The position numbers were made by a program, and so were the translations under genes. From the NCBI GenBank assembly GCA_937902315.1, contig CALGUG010000019.1:1-64000 (forward strand): a stretch of 64,000 nt of DNA, given 5' to 3'. Source of the stretch: an uncultured Chloroflexales bacterium (GTDB lineage: Bacteria; Chloroflexota; Chloroflexia; Chloroflexales; Chloroflexaceae). The stretch's first letter is position 1, and every line of letters begins with the position of its first letter. Below, in pieces: positions 16,524 to 24,946 of the stretch. The notes below the pieces were generated by a model. That model had not been told where the DNA came from. It did not search any database and saw only the letters and a list, made by a program, of their open reading frames with translations.

Positions 16524-17216
16524 CTAGGCTTCCGCGACCGGCTGGCTGTTTTCGTTGCTCGGCTGGGCGGGCGCTTCGTGCGCTTGGGCGGTCGCCTCGC
16601 TCGCTTTGTCTAGCTGTTCGGGACGCGGCTTCTTGGGGCGCGGCGGTTTGTCGCCGCCGTTGTAGCGATTCATAGCCGTTGTAAAGCCTTCGCGCAAAAT
16701 CAGCTCGATCGCGTCGGCGGCCCGATTCTGGAAGTCGGGCAGCTTCTCCTGCTCCTCTTTCGTAAAGCGGCCTAGAACATATTTGGCGGCATCCCAACCT
16801 TGGGGCACGTTGCCGATGCCCATGCGTAGGCGGCGGAAGTTTTGGCTGCCTAACAGGTTGACGATCGACTTCATGCCGTTGTGGGTGCCTGGCCCACCCT
16901 TCTCGCGCAGACGCAGCGCCCCGAAGGCCAGATCGAGATCATCGTAAACCACTAGCAGTTCGCTTGCGGGGTCAACTTTATACCACGAGCACAGGCCGCT
17001 AACGGCTTGGCCGCTGAGGTTCATATAGGTGAAGGGCTTCGCCAGAACTACGCGTTGCCCGGCGATATTCCCCACAGCGATGCGCGCTTTGGCGCGTTTA
17101 TCATCGAAGTCTAGCCCATGGCGATCGGCGAGCGTGTTAAGGCACTCGAAGCCGATATTATGGCGGGTCTGTTTATACTCTTCGCCCGGATTTCCGAGCC
17201 CAACGATCAACCACAC
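16524..17216 (-). CDS. pth: Peptidyl-tRNA hydrolase
   Basis: 230 aa from the GTG at 17216, preceded by AAGGAATGATACT; the longer reading to 17294 adds a non-homologous head. Pth fold: VGLGNPGEEYKQTRHNIGF (catalytic His and Asn), KPFTYMNLSGQAV, VYDDLDLAFGALRLREKGGPGTHNG and LRMGIGNVP. Releases tRNA from peptidyl-tRNA in the cytosol. The fold ends near residue 185; a 45-residue Pro/Lys/Ala/Gln-rich tail is extra. Divergent from the VTC operon. Confidence 0.93.
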   Translation of the reverse strand: MWLIVGLGNPGEEYKQTRHNIGFECLNTLADRHGLDFDDKRAKARIAVGNIAGQRVVLAKPFTYMNLSGQAVSGLCSWYKVDPASELLVVYDDLDLAFGALRLREKGGPGTHNGMKSIVNLLGSQNFRRLRMGIGNVPQGWDAAKYVLGRFTKEEQEKLPDFQNRAADAIELILREGFTTAMNRYNGGDKPPRPKKPRPEQLDKASEATAQAHEAPAQPSNENSQPVAEA

Positions 17217-17562
17217 AGTATCATTCCTTATGCTGATGATAGAAAAACGTTTTGCAAACGCAGCCTTTTGTTGGCGCTTGTAGAACAGTACCACAGATCA
17301 AGCCAGACTGCTAGCGCTGCTAGACTGATCTCTGCTTGAAACCCACAGATCGATCTCTATCTTAACCTTATCTGTGTAAATGTGGTTTTTCAAATCGAAT
17401 CCACACAAGTTCTACACAAAAAAGTGCTATCCTGTTAGTTGGTAATCTTGTTCATTAACATTATGAGGCAATTGAATAAAAGAACGATGTTCTGCATCGC
17501 TTCTTTATAGCTTCGATCTAACATAACGATATACGCTCCTTGAGAGCTGTGCGAGGACATAT
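17217..17562. other. Divergent promoter region, pth / VTC operon
   Basis: A+T-richer than its surroundings. Several TGTG/CACA words (17366-17416) resemble but do not match DnaA boxes. No RNA gene or repeat unit seen. Must hold the promoters of pth (minus) and the VTC-DUF4956-CotH operon (plus). Confidence 0.4.
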
Positions 17563-18417
17563 ATGACAACGATCTACCAACGTAAAAAAGTGATATCAGA
17601 TCTGCGAGTTGCTCCTTTAGATGCGATCTTCAAAGACGCATCTGATGATGACATGCTTCGATCTGAGATCGCGCAGGAGTTGACGCATTTTGATCTGATC
17701 AGCCTTGCAGAGATGGATTCAGTCGCTCTATTGAATCGAAACGATACAAAATATCTCTGTAGTATCGCTCGATTACGTCAGATTATACCGAATCTTGTGC
17801 AAGATTACCGTGTGCTCGAGATCGATCAAGTGCGCCTGCATCCCTATCAAACGCTCTATTTTGATAGCACTGATTTCGCTTTGTATTTGATGCACCATGC
17901 TGGTCGCAGCAACAAATATAAAGTACGTAGTCGCCGTTATCTTACAAGTGATAGCTCTTTTTTAGAGGTAAAACATAAAACGAGCGATGATCGAACCAAC
18001 AAGCAGCGTCTGCCAACCGAAACACTTGTTACCGAGATTTCGTCGGAGGAGGCTCGTTTCCTCGAACGTCATGTGCCTTTTTCGAGCAAGACCCTTGAAG
18101 CTAAACTTTGGAATAGCTTTTCGCGCATTACCTTAGTAGGAAAGCTGCATCCCGAGCGTGTAACGATCGATCTCGGTCTAAGTTACAACTTTGGGGAACG
18201 ATCTCTCGAATTATCTGAGGTTGTGGTGGTAGAGGTGAAACAAGACGGTATTCAACGTCGATCGCCCTTTATCCTGCAGATGCGTTCGGCCCTCTCTCGT
18301 CCTATGGGCTTTAGCAAATATTGTATCGGTGTGGCACTCTTATACCCACATATCAAACACAATAACTTTAAGCCGAAGTTACAACAAGTGAGTAAATTGA
18401 TGAAAGGATCTAGATAA
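17563..18417 (+). CDS. VTC-domain polyphosphate polymerase-like protein
   Basis: 284 aa, ATG after GCGAGGACATAT. VTC domain: NRNDTKYLC (basic tunnel residues), YQTLYFDSTDFALYLMHHAG, NKYKVRSRRYLTSDSSFLEVKHK, then KQRLPTET and a terminal VVVEVKQDG with FSKYCIG. In yeast Vtc4 this fold makes polyphosphate from ATP; bacterial homologues are annotated as polyphosphate polymerase-domain proteins without firm proof. Overlaps the DUF4956 gene by one base. Its A+T content is higher than in the cox or glg genes. Confidence 0.85.
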   Translation: MTTIYQRKKVISDLRVAPLDAIFKDASDDDMLRSEIAQELTHFDLISLAEMDSVALLNRNDTKYLCSIARLRQIIPNLVQDYRVLEIDQVRLHPYQTLYFDSTDFALYLMHHAGRSNKYKVRSRRYLTSDSSFLEVKHKTSDDRTNKQRLPTETLVTEISSEEARFLERHVPFSSKTLEAKLWNSFSRITLVGKLHPERVTIDLGLSYNFGERSLELSEVVVVEVKQDGIQRRSPFILQMRSALSRPMGFSKYCIGVALLYPHIKHNNFKPKLQQVSKLMKGSR

Positions 18418-19004
18418 TGTCTCTTGACCTCATTACACTTATCATTGGAGCATTTTTTAACCTTGTTGTAGCCCTTTTGATTATTCGAGGTATTTATTAC
18501 CCTGTAACGCAGAATAAGAACTATGTGTTCTCATTTGTTGCTTTTAATACAGTAATCTTTTTTGTCTTAGCTCTCTTGAGCAATGTAGAGCTCAGCATCG
18601 GTATTGGTTTTGGTCTGTTTGCGATCTTCTCCATTCTGCGTTATCGCACCGAAGAGATGCCCAGTCGCGAAATGACCTATCTCTTCACGCTGATCGCTTT
18701 GCCTGTGATGAACTCCATTTTGATCGCCATGGACGAGTGGCCGAAGGTACTGTTCGCCAACTTCATGGTGATGGCTGTGCTCTTTATTTTAGAGCGTAGT
18801 TGGGGTTTTCGCTTTTTGGCTCGCCATCAGGTCGTCTACGAACGAATCGACTTGATCGTTCCCTCGAAGCGGGCCGAGATGATCGCTGATCTGCGCCAGC
18901 GCACCGGTTTGCCGGTTAAGCAGGTCGAGATCGGCCCGATCGATTTCTTGCGCGATGTTGCCCAAGTGACCGTTTTGTACGATGAAAGAGATCTGAAGTC
19001 CTAA
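18417..19004 (+). CDS. DUF4956 membrane protein
   Basis: 195 aa. Four hydrophobic segments within the first 130 residues (about 5-27, 38-58, 60-76 and 87-130 as two), then a cytosolic alpha+beta domain (ERIDLIVPSKRAEMIADLRQRTGLPVKQVEIGPIDFLRD). The SILRYRTEEMPSREMTYLF loop is characteristic of DUF4956. Its ATG overlaps the VTC stop codon (ATAATG). Genes of this family recur beside VTC-domain and CotH genes, so it may be the membrane part of one export or modification system; biochemical role unknown. Confidence 0.85.
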   Translation: MSLDLITLIIGAFFNLVVALLIIRGIYYPVTQNKNYVFSFVAFNTVIFFVLALLSNVELSIGIGFGLFAIFSILRYRTEEMPSREMTYLFTLIALPVMNSILIAMDEWPKVLFANFMVMAVLFILERSWGFRFLARHQVVYERIDLIVPSKRAEMIADLRQRTGLPVKQVEIGPIDFLRDVAQVTVLYDERDLKS

Positions 19005-19085
19005 CCAGATCTTGAGCCATCGAGATGTGTTGGCTTTGGTTCGAGAATGCTAGGTCGTACCAAAGTGTTTGTGAGGTAGAGATAG

Positions 19086-20780
19086 ATGAAATCACGATGG
19101 CTTAGAGCGATGCTGATAGCGCTTATGCTGCCGACTTTGGCAGCATGTAGCGCTCAGCAAGCAGATACTTCAGCGAGCGTCGCCTCTGAGGCGGGCTCCC
19201 CAACAACTGGCGATTCGGCATCGACTGACACGGCTGGTCGCCCTGCTGGCTGGTCGAATGAGAGCCATAGCGATCAAGCTGAACCGAATTACGAAGTTGT
19301 CTTTCCGCAAGACAAAGTCAACGAGATTCTGATAACGATCAGCCCAGAGAACTGGCAGGCCATGCAGGACAATATGACTGAACTGTATGGTGAGCGTGGG
19401 CGCACTGGGCGCGGTGGCTTTGGGCGACCGCCGCAGCAGGGAGGCAATGGTGAGATGCCTCCACCGCCGCAGGGTGGCTGGGGTGGTGGACCTGGCGGCC
19501 CGGGAGGCCCCGGCGGAATGGGCATGCTCGAAAAGAGCGAGAATCCCATGTGGGTGCCTTCGACCATCAGCTTTAACGGTCAGACTTGGACCGATGTGGG
19601 CATCCGCTACAAGGGTAACTCTTCGCTGCGCAGCGCGTGGGGCGATAGCACAACCTTGAAGCTGCCCTTCAAACTGAAGTTCGACAAGTTTGAGGACGAT
19701 ATTCCCGCCATCAAGAACCAGCGTTTTTATGGCTTCCAGACGCTATCGTTCTCGAATAACTTCAGCGACGACAGCGCTATGCGCGACACGCTCACCTACG
19801 ATATTTTGGAAGCTGCTGGCCTGCCCGCTTCAGAGACGGCTTACTACTACGTTTCGATCGACTACGGAGAAGGCCCTAAAGTGATCGGCCTCTACACGAT
19901 GATTGAAGAGACCGACGATACTGTAGTTAAGAAGTTCTTTGGTGAGGATGAGGGCAATATCTATAAGCCGAGCGGTACAGCGGCCTCGTTTGCTGCTGGC
20001 ACCGAGAGCGCCATAAAGCAGTCGTTTGAGAAAGAGAATAACAGCAAAGCCGCCGACTGGAGCGACATCGAAAAGCTCTTCGAGGTGTTACACTCCGAAA
20101 AGCGCACCAGCGACCCCGAGGTATGGCGAGCTGAATTGGAAGCGATCTTTAATGTAAACGACTTCCTGAAGTGGCTGGCGATCAGCTCGGTGATTCAGCA
20201 CTGGGATAGCTACGGTGCGATGGCTCATAACTACTACCTCTACAACGACCCTGATACGGGCCAGATCAATTGGATCTCGTGGGATCACAATATGGTTTTG
20301 AACGGCGGCGCTATTGGTGGTCGCTGGCCGGGCGGAGGCAGGCCCGGTGGTGAGCTGCCGCCCGATGCCCAAAACGGTCAAAATCCGCCGCCACAGCCTC
20401 CCGCCAATGGTGCAGGCGAGGGCCAAGGTGGACGTCCGGGCTGGGGCGGCCCGGGAGGACGGGGCGGTTTCGCAGGCATGCGCAGCGTGTCGTTGGATCG
20501 CGCCGAGATCGGCGATAACTGGCCGCTGATCCGCTTTGTGCTCGACGATCCGACGTATTACGCGGCCTATATCGAGGCGATGCGCAGCTTGGTCGGCGAG
20601 GGCAAGGCCATCGATGCGAACGCTCTGGAAGCGAAGTACCAGCGGATCGCCCAGCTGATCGCGCCCTATATGGAGCAAGAGCTTGGTGCCGAGCAGTTCC
20701 AACGGGCGGTGCAGCAGTTGCGTGAGCAGACTCAGCAGCGTGTCAAGGCTGCCGAAGCGTTTCTGGCGACTCAAAACTGA
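19086..20780 (+). CDS. CotH-family lipoprotein kinase-like protein
   Basis: 564 aa. Lipobox LPTLAAC with Cys21. After a Ser/Thr linker comes the CotH domain: FPQDKVNEILITISPENW, VGIRYKGNSSLRSAWGD, KLPFKLKFDKF, QTLSFSNNFSD, GLYTMIEETDD and INWISWDHNM, with the metal Asp in WDHN. B. subtilis CotH is a protein kinase of spore coat; this organism shows no sign of sporulation genes here. Two Gly/Pro-rich inserts (about residues 100-145 and 415-465) interrupt the fold. Third gene of the VTC-DUF4956-CotH operon, 82 bp after DUF4956. Confidence 0.88.
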   Translation: MKSRWLRAMLIALMLPTLAACSAQQADTSASVASEAGSPTTGDSASTDTAGRPAGWSNESHSDQAEPNYEVVFPQDKVNEILITISPENWQAMQDNMTELYGERGRTGRGGFGRPPQQGGNGEMPPPPQGGWGGGPGGPGGPGGMGMLEKSENPMWVPSTISFNGQTWTDVGIRYKGNSSLRSAWGDSTTLKLPFKLKFDKFEDDIPAIKNQRFYGFQTLSFSNNFSDDSAMRDTLTYDILEAAGLPASETAYYYVSIDYGEGPKVIGLYTMIEETDDTVVKKFFGEDEGNIYKPSGTAASFAAGTESAIKQSFEKENNSKAADWSDIEKLFEVLHSEKRTSDPEVWRAELEAIFNVNDFLKWLAISSVIQHWDSYGAMAHNYYLYNDPDTGQINWISWDHNMVLNGGAIGGRWPGGGRPGGELPPDAQNGQNPPPQPPANGAGEGQGGRPGWGGPGGRGGFAGMRSVSLDRAEIGDNWPLIRFVLDDPTYYAAYIEAMRSLVGEGKAIDANALEAKYQRIAQLIAPYMEQELGAEQFQRAVQQLREQTQQRVKAAEAFLATQN

Positions 20781-20818
20781 TAGCTGCTTGGCGCGAGCTA
20801 TCGGAAATTCATTTGCTT

Positions 20819-20939
20819 ATACCAAATCCGGTTGATTAGGTTCTCTTTGGCCTTCGGCAGAGCGGAACGTGACTAGATCTTTCCCGGCTTTTCGTTTTTC
20901 TGAGCGAAGAGCATGCACGTCTTTAAACGGATTTGGTAT
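20819..20939 (+). repeat. Family B element with intact termini, no hairpin
   Basis: Starts ATACCAAATCCG (20819-20830), ends CGGATTTGGTAT (20928-20939), an exact 12-bp inverted repeat. Internal GGCCTTCGGCAGAGCGGAAC is shared with the copies at 36307 and 36543. The hairpin of those copies is missing here. Family A follows directly. Confidence 0.85.
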
Positions 20940-20944
20940 TACGT

Positions 20945-21063
20945 GATTTGGGGGCGGCTTCAGAGCGCAGAGAGCAGCCCGTATGGGCGGAAGGGCTGTT
21001 TGTAGCCGGAGGCGGACGCGCTAGCCGCTTTCTTTGCGGAAGAGACCTAGTCGCTAAAGCAAT
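20945..21063 (+). repeat. Family A repeat unit, single copy
   Basis: Inner end TTTGGGGGCGGCTTC, core TAGCCGGAGGCGGACGCG at 21003-21020 (one change), outer arm CTAGCCGC...GAAGAGACCTAGTCGC. Directly adjoins the family B element on its left. Confidence 0.8.
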
Positions 21064-21085
21064 ACACGCTGCAATCAAGCGAAAT

Positions 21086-21116
21086 GAGAGCCTTGGTAGT
21101 GTTTACCAAGGCTCTC
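21086..21116 (-). terminator. Hairpin terminator of the MhqO-MhqD fusion gene
   Basis: GAGAGCCTTGGTA (21086-21098) and TACCAAGGCTCTC (21104-21116): perfect 13-bp stem, 5-base loop. It lies 8 bp past the stop of the minus-strand gene. T content after the stem is modest. Confidence 0.8.
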
Positions 21117-21123
21117 GTCGTAG

Positions 21124-22752
21124 TTAGACTTGGTGCGGGGCGACCCGTTGAACGTGTTGTAACCAGTTCGTGGCCGCATCGATTTCGTTTTGGTTGAGAC
21201 CGTGGCCGCTGGGCTGCCAGAAGAGCTCGACCACCGCGCCAGCCTGTTGCAACAGGGTGGCTAGACGCTCGGTCTCGCGGCGCGGAATCAGCGCATCGTA
21301 CTCGCCAGCACCCATAAAGACCGGAATGCGGCCTAGATCGGGCAGGTGATCGGGCACCAGCGGCACCATAGCGTGGAACAAGATCGCTCCGGCCAAGATC
21401 GTCGGGCGCAGCAGCATGAGGCTGGCGGCGATATTTGCTCCATTCGAATAGCCTACCGCGATTACTTTGGAAGGATCGAAGTTGTAGGCTTTGCTGGCGC
21501 TGCTGACAAAGTTCGCCAAGTCTTCGGTGCGGCGACGCAAGTCATCGAGATCAAAGACGCCTTCGGCCAGCCGTCGGAAGAAGCGCGGCATGCCGTGTTC
21601 GAGCACCTGACCGCGCGGGCTAAGCAAGCCAGCCTGGGGATGGATCGCTTTGCCGACCGAAAGCAGGTCGTGCTCGTTGCCTCCGGTGCCGTGCAAAAGC
21701 AGCAGCGTGGGCGCATCTGGGCTTTGAGGTGCGACGTATTGGTGAATAAACGACAAATTTGGGGTTGGCATTTCGGTCACCTTTCGTACTTGCTTCGACG
21801 CTTCCTGTTTGCTGGTCGGCGCTTGGAAGGGCGGCAGACGGCGCTCGATCTGATCGCGCTGTGGCTCGAACCAAGGCGGGAGCACTAAGCTGCTGCCAAG
21901 CTCGTCGAGCGCTTCGTTGCGGGTAAAACCCGGCCCTTCCGTAGCAAATTCAAACAGAATCCCGTTTGCTTCGCGAAAATAGATCGACTCGAAATAGAAG
22001 CGATCGCGTATCGGAGTCACATTCAAACCCGAGGCGCGCAACTGCTCTTGCCATGTTGTCAGAGCGGCACGATCGCTGACCCGCCAAGCAAGATGGTGGA
22101 TCGTCCCTGAGCCTTGTCGCCCGCGCGAGATCTCGGGGCGCTCGATCAGCGTGATCGCTGCGCTTTCGCCTTCGCGTTCGAAGATATAGCGGGTTTGGCC
22201 GTCTTCGCTACCCAAGAGCTGCAAGCCGAGCTGCTGCACAAGAAACTGCGCGCTGGCTTGGGCGTTACGCACTACCAGTGTTACACCGAACAGTCCTTGA
22301 ATAGCGGCTTGGGCAGGAATGATATCGTCGAACGAGGCTTTTGGATCGTGGGTCGGCTCTTCGACCAGCTCGATCAACATACCCGCCGGATCGTAAAACG
22401 ACATTACCTGTTGGCCGAAACGCTCTTCGGGATCGCTGAAGCGCCACTGGTGAAAGCTGAGATGCTCTTGCCAGAAACTGAACGCTCCTTGGGGCACACG
22501 AAAAGCGAGGCTTTTGATCTCGTCGGAGCCATGGCTGGCGGCCACAGCATCGGGCCAGATAAAAAAGGTCACAATCGTACCAGGATTGGCGTTGTTATCA
22601 CCGAAATAGAGGTGATAGGTATAGGGATCGTCGAAGTTGACGGTCTGTTTGACCAAGCGCAAACCGAGCACTTGGGTATAGAAATCAACGTTCTCTTGGG
22701 GATCGTTGACGATAGCAGTGATGTGATGCAGGCCGAGCAGTGACGTTCGCAT
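21124..22752 (-). CDS. Fused ring-cleaving dioxygenase (MhqO-like) and carboxylesterase (MhqD-like)
   Basis: 542 aa from ATG 22752. Residues 1-300 are a two-module vicinal-oxygen-chelate dioxygenase: LLGLHHITAIVNDPQENVDFYTQVLGLRLVKQTVNFDDP, FYDPAGMLIELVEEP, GTIHHLAWRV and EANGILFEFATEGPGF. After a short linker (about 320-345) comes a phospholipase/carboxylesterase alpha/beta hydrolase: LLLLHGTGGNEHDLL, VIAVGYSNGANIAASL (nucleophile Ser), FMGAGEYDALIP and PSGHGLNQNE. In B. subtilis, mhqO and mhqD are separate genes controlled by MhqR and act on quinones. Here they are one polypeptide, downstream of a MarR regulator. Confidence 0.9.
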   Translation of the reverse strand: MRTSLLGLHHITAIVNDPQENVDFYTQVLGLRLVKQTVNFDDPYTYHLYFGDNNANPGTIVTFFIWPDAVAASHGSDEIKSLAFRVPQGAFSFWQEHLSFHQWRFSDPEERFGQQVMSFYDPAGMLIELVEEPTHDPKASFDDIIPAQAAIQGLFGVTLVVRNAQASAQFLVQQLGLQLLGSEDGQTRYIFEREGESAAITLIERPEISRGRQGSGTIHHLAWRVSDRAALTTWQEQLRASGLNVTPIRDRFYFESIYFREANGILFEFATEGPGFTRNEALDELGSSLVLPPWFEPQRDQIERRLPPFQAPTSKQEASKQVRKVTEMPTPNLSFIHQYVAPQSPDAPTLLLLHGTGGNEHDLLSVGKAIHPQAGLLSPRGQVLEHGMPRFFRRLAEGVFDLDDLRRRTEDLANFVSSASKAYNFDPSKVIAVGYSNGANIAASLMLLRPTILAGAILFHAMVPLVPDHLPDLGRIPVFMGAGEYDALIPRRETERLATLLQQAGAVVELFWQPSGHGLNQNEIDAATNWLQHVQRVAPHQV

Positions 22753-22764
22753 AACAGTGCCTTT

Positions 22765-22778
22765 GTTTAGAACTAAAC
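22765..22778. promoter_or_regulatory. Putative MarR operator 2 (marR-mhqOD gap)
   Basis: GTTTAGAACTAAAC: half-sites GTTTAG and CTAAAC with a 2-bp centre. Lies 12 bp upstream of the fusion-gene ATG. The same half-sites and spacing occur before marR. Confidence 0.65.
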
Positions 22779-22848
22779 TTTTGTTGCCAAACGGACCCAA
22801 AGCTCCGCTGTGGCCCTAGCTATCTGTTGTGGCGCGCTAGCTTGTAGG

Positions 22849-23292
22849 CTAGGCTTCAAGCTGATGATCGAGTTTGCGCAAAAGGTGCAAGAGCTCGAAC
22901 TGCTCATCGCGCGTCAAGCCTTGGAGGAGTTCAGCGATCAGCTGCTCTTGCTGAGGCACCACTTCCTCGTAGAGTTTTTGCCCACGCTCGCTGAGCGATA
23001 GCAGATTGCTGCGCCCTTCTTGGCGACGCACGATCAGTCCGTCTTGCTCCATTTTTGCCAAGAGTTGCGAGATATTGCCTTTGGTCACTAGCAGGGCAGC
23101 CGCTAGCTCTTGTTGGGTGATGCCGCTCGACGCTCCGACCTTGGCCAGCACATCGAATTGAGCGCTGTTGAGGTCTTGCGAGCGAAAGAAGCGTTCCGAC
23201 TTGGTATTGATCTTCTGAAAGACCCGCGCGAGCCGTAACCACGCTAAGACGGCTGGCTGGCGCAGGCTGTTTGATGATGCTGCGCTTTTCAT
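22849..23292 (-). CDS. MarR-family transcriptional regulator (MhqR-like)
   Basis: 147 aa. Winged helix-turn-helix of MarR type: LNSAQFDVLAKVG, SGITQQELAAALLVTKGNISQLLAKMEQDGLIVRRQEGRSNLLSLSERGQKL (recognition helix and wing), with helical dimerisation ends. No Cys is visible, so quinone sensing by Cys thiolation would not apply. Same strand as and 96 bp upstream of the MhqO-MhqD gene; palindromes before both genes suggest it represses both. The ATG at 23292 has no clear RBS. Confidence 0.9.
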   Translation of the reverse strand: MKSAASSNSLRQPAVLAWLRLARVFQKINTKSERFFRSQDLNSAQFDVLAKVGASSGITQQELAAALLVTKGNISQLLAKMEQDGLIVRRQEGRSNLLSLSERGQKLYEEVVPQQEQLIAELLQGLTRDEQFELLHLLRKLDHQLEA

Positions 23293-23297
23293 GATTT

Positions 23298-23315
23298 TAG
23301 TTTAGCACTAAACTA
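23298..23315. promoter_or_regulatory. Putative MarR operator 1 (autoregulation)
   Basis: TAGTTTAGCACTAAACTA, perfect 8-bp half-sites around CA, starting 6 bp before the marR ATG. Shares GTTTAG-N2-CTAAAC with the site at 22765. Confidence 0.75.
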
Positions 23316-23686
23316 TAGGGATGTCAAGAGCATTGCCCTGTCGAGCAAGCGCGCGACGAGCGGCCTAGCCTATAGCCAGCGAAGTCTCGGCTGTAAACGG
23401 TGTCATAACAAATCTGCTGAAAGGCTGACATGCTCGCTCATCGGATGTAGTATAAACGGAGCGGCCTTGTGTTTGTGTTGCCATCTATTCACTTGAAATG
23501 AGAAAAGGCGTACCTCAGTGCGGAAAGAATATGTTATTATGGAGATAGCCTCTTTCCAATCTACTCATCCGTCCGACGCAGTGAAGCAGTATGGAAACTA
23601 GACGCTAACATCTGGTGTACGCCATGTTTTCGGTTTACAGCTTTTGTTAGGATACAACCTTTTTATTGAAATATAAGGGTGGAACG
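23316..23686. other. Intergenic region, marR / glgM
   Basis: About 370 bp. A TATAAA near 23452 and TTATTATGG near 23532 could be -10 elements for the glg operon, but no convincing -35 pairs with either. No repeat of families A or B. Confidence 0.3.
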
Positions 23687-24901
23687 ATGGCGGATCTGAA
23701 CAAAGTCGCACTCTTCACCAACGAATATCCTCCCAATGTCTATGGCGGCGCTGGTGTGCACGTCGAGTATCTGAGCCGCGAACTGGCGCGTTTGGTTCCG
23801 GTTGAAGTACGCTCGTTTGGCGACCAAGTGATCGACCAACCCAATCTTAAAGTGCGCGGCTATGGCGCTTGGAGCGAAGCCAAAGTAAATACCGACCCAC
23901 GCTTTGGGGGTGCGCTCGATGCGATGTACCGCAGTTTGGCTATGGCCAAAGACCAGCTCGATGCCGATGTGGTGCACTGTCACACGTGGTACACCGATAT
24001 GGCTGGTTTTTTAGCCAAAAAGCTCTGGAACGTGCCCTTGGTTGTGACGATTCACTCGCTTGAGCCGTTGCGCCCTTGGAAGGTCGAACAGCTCGGTAAC
24101 GGCTACCATCTGAGCAGCTGGATCGAGAAGACCGGCATCGAAGACGCCGATGCGATCGTAGCGGTGTCGCAAGAGACGCGCAATGATGTTTTACGCTTTT
24201 TTAATGTTGATCCCGCCAAGATCCATGTGATTCACAACGGTATCGACCTCGATCAATACCGTGCCCAAAGCGCTAGCGATGCCTTAGTGAAGCGCGGCGT
24301 CGATCCTTCGCGCCCCTTCGTGCTGTTTGTCGGACGCATCACCCGCCAAAAAGGCATCATTCACCTTGTCAATGCCATTCCCGAGATCGATCCTTCTATT
24401 CAGGTTGTGCTGTGTGCGGGCGCACCCGATACCAAAGAGATCGGCGAAGAGATGGAGACGCGGGTTGCAGAGGTCAGCCGCAACCGCGAAGGCGTGATCT
24501 GGGTGCGCGAGATGTTGCCGCGCGACGAAGTGATCCAGTTCTATTCGCACGCTGCCGTCTTCTGCTGTCCTTCGGTCTACGAACCGTTCGGCATTATCAA
24601 CCTCGAGGCGATGGCCTGCGAAACCGCCGTGGTCGCTTCGGCTGTGGGCGGCATTCCCGAAGTGGTTGTGCCGGAGGAGACCGGCCTCTTAGTCGACTTG
24701 AAGCTGAAGGAAGGTACCTTCGATCCGGTCGATCCGGCGGCCTTTTCGCACGATCTTGCCAGCGCGATCAACCGGGTTGCGCTCGATCCGAGTCTGCGCG
24801 AGCGCTTCGGTAAGGCGGGGCGTAAGCGTGTAGAAGAGCATTTTAGCTGGACAGCTATCGCGGAGCGTACCTTGGCGCTCTATAAGTCTCTTGTGAAGTA
24901 A
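23687..24901 (+). CDS. glgM: GT4 glycogen synthase / maltose-1-phosphate synthase (GlgM-like)
   Basis: 404 aa from ATG 23687 (AAGGGTGGA upstream); an upstream TTG at 23666 is not supported. Family 4 glycosyltransferase: FTNEYPPNVYGGAGVHVEYLSREL, VVHCHTWYTDMAG, HSLEPLRPWK, VIHNGIDLDQY, FVGRITRQKGI and PSVYEPFGIINLEAMACE with the E(x7)E motif. This sub-type was first named glycogen synthase and is now known in actinobacteria as GlgM, making alpha-maltose-1-phosphate from ADP-glucose and glucose-1-phosphate. The next two genes use or make the same sugar, which favours the GlgM reading. Confidence 0.88.
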   Translation: MADLNKVALFTNEYPPNVYGGAGVHVEYLSRELARLVPVEVRSFGDQVIDQPNLKVRGYGAWSEAKVNTDPRFGGALDAMYRSLAMAKDQLDADVVHCHTWYTDMAGFLAKKLWNVPLVVTIHSLEPLRPWKVEQLGNGYHLSSWIEKTGIEDADAIVAVSQETRNDVLRFFNVDPAKIHVIHNGIDLDQYRAQSASDALVKRGVDPSRPFVLFVGRITRQKGIIHLVNAIPEIDPSIQVVLCAGAPDTKEIGEEMETRVAEVSRNREGVIWVREMLPRDEVIQFYSHAAVFCCPSVYEPFGIINLEAMACETAVVASAVGGIPEVVVPEETGLLVDLKLKEGTFDPVDPAAFSHDLASAINRVALDPSLRERFGKAGRKRVEEHFSWTAIAERTLALYKSLVK

Positions 24902-24946
24902 TCAACTGCGGCGCATCGCTGCGTCATTGATATAAGGGGGAATCGC

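Noticed and set aside
17366..17416. DnaA-box cluster/oriC
   Set aside because: TGTG/CACA words only partly match TTATCCACA, and no dnaA is nearby.
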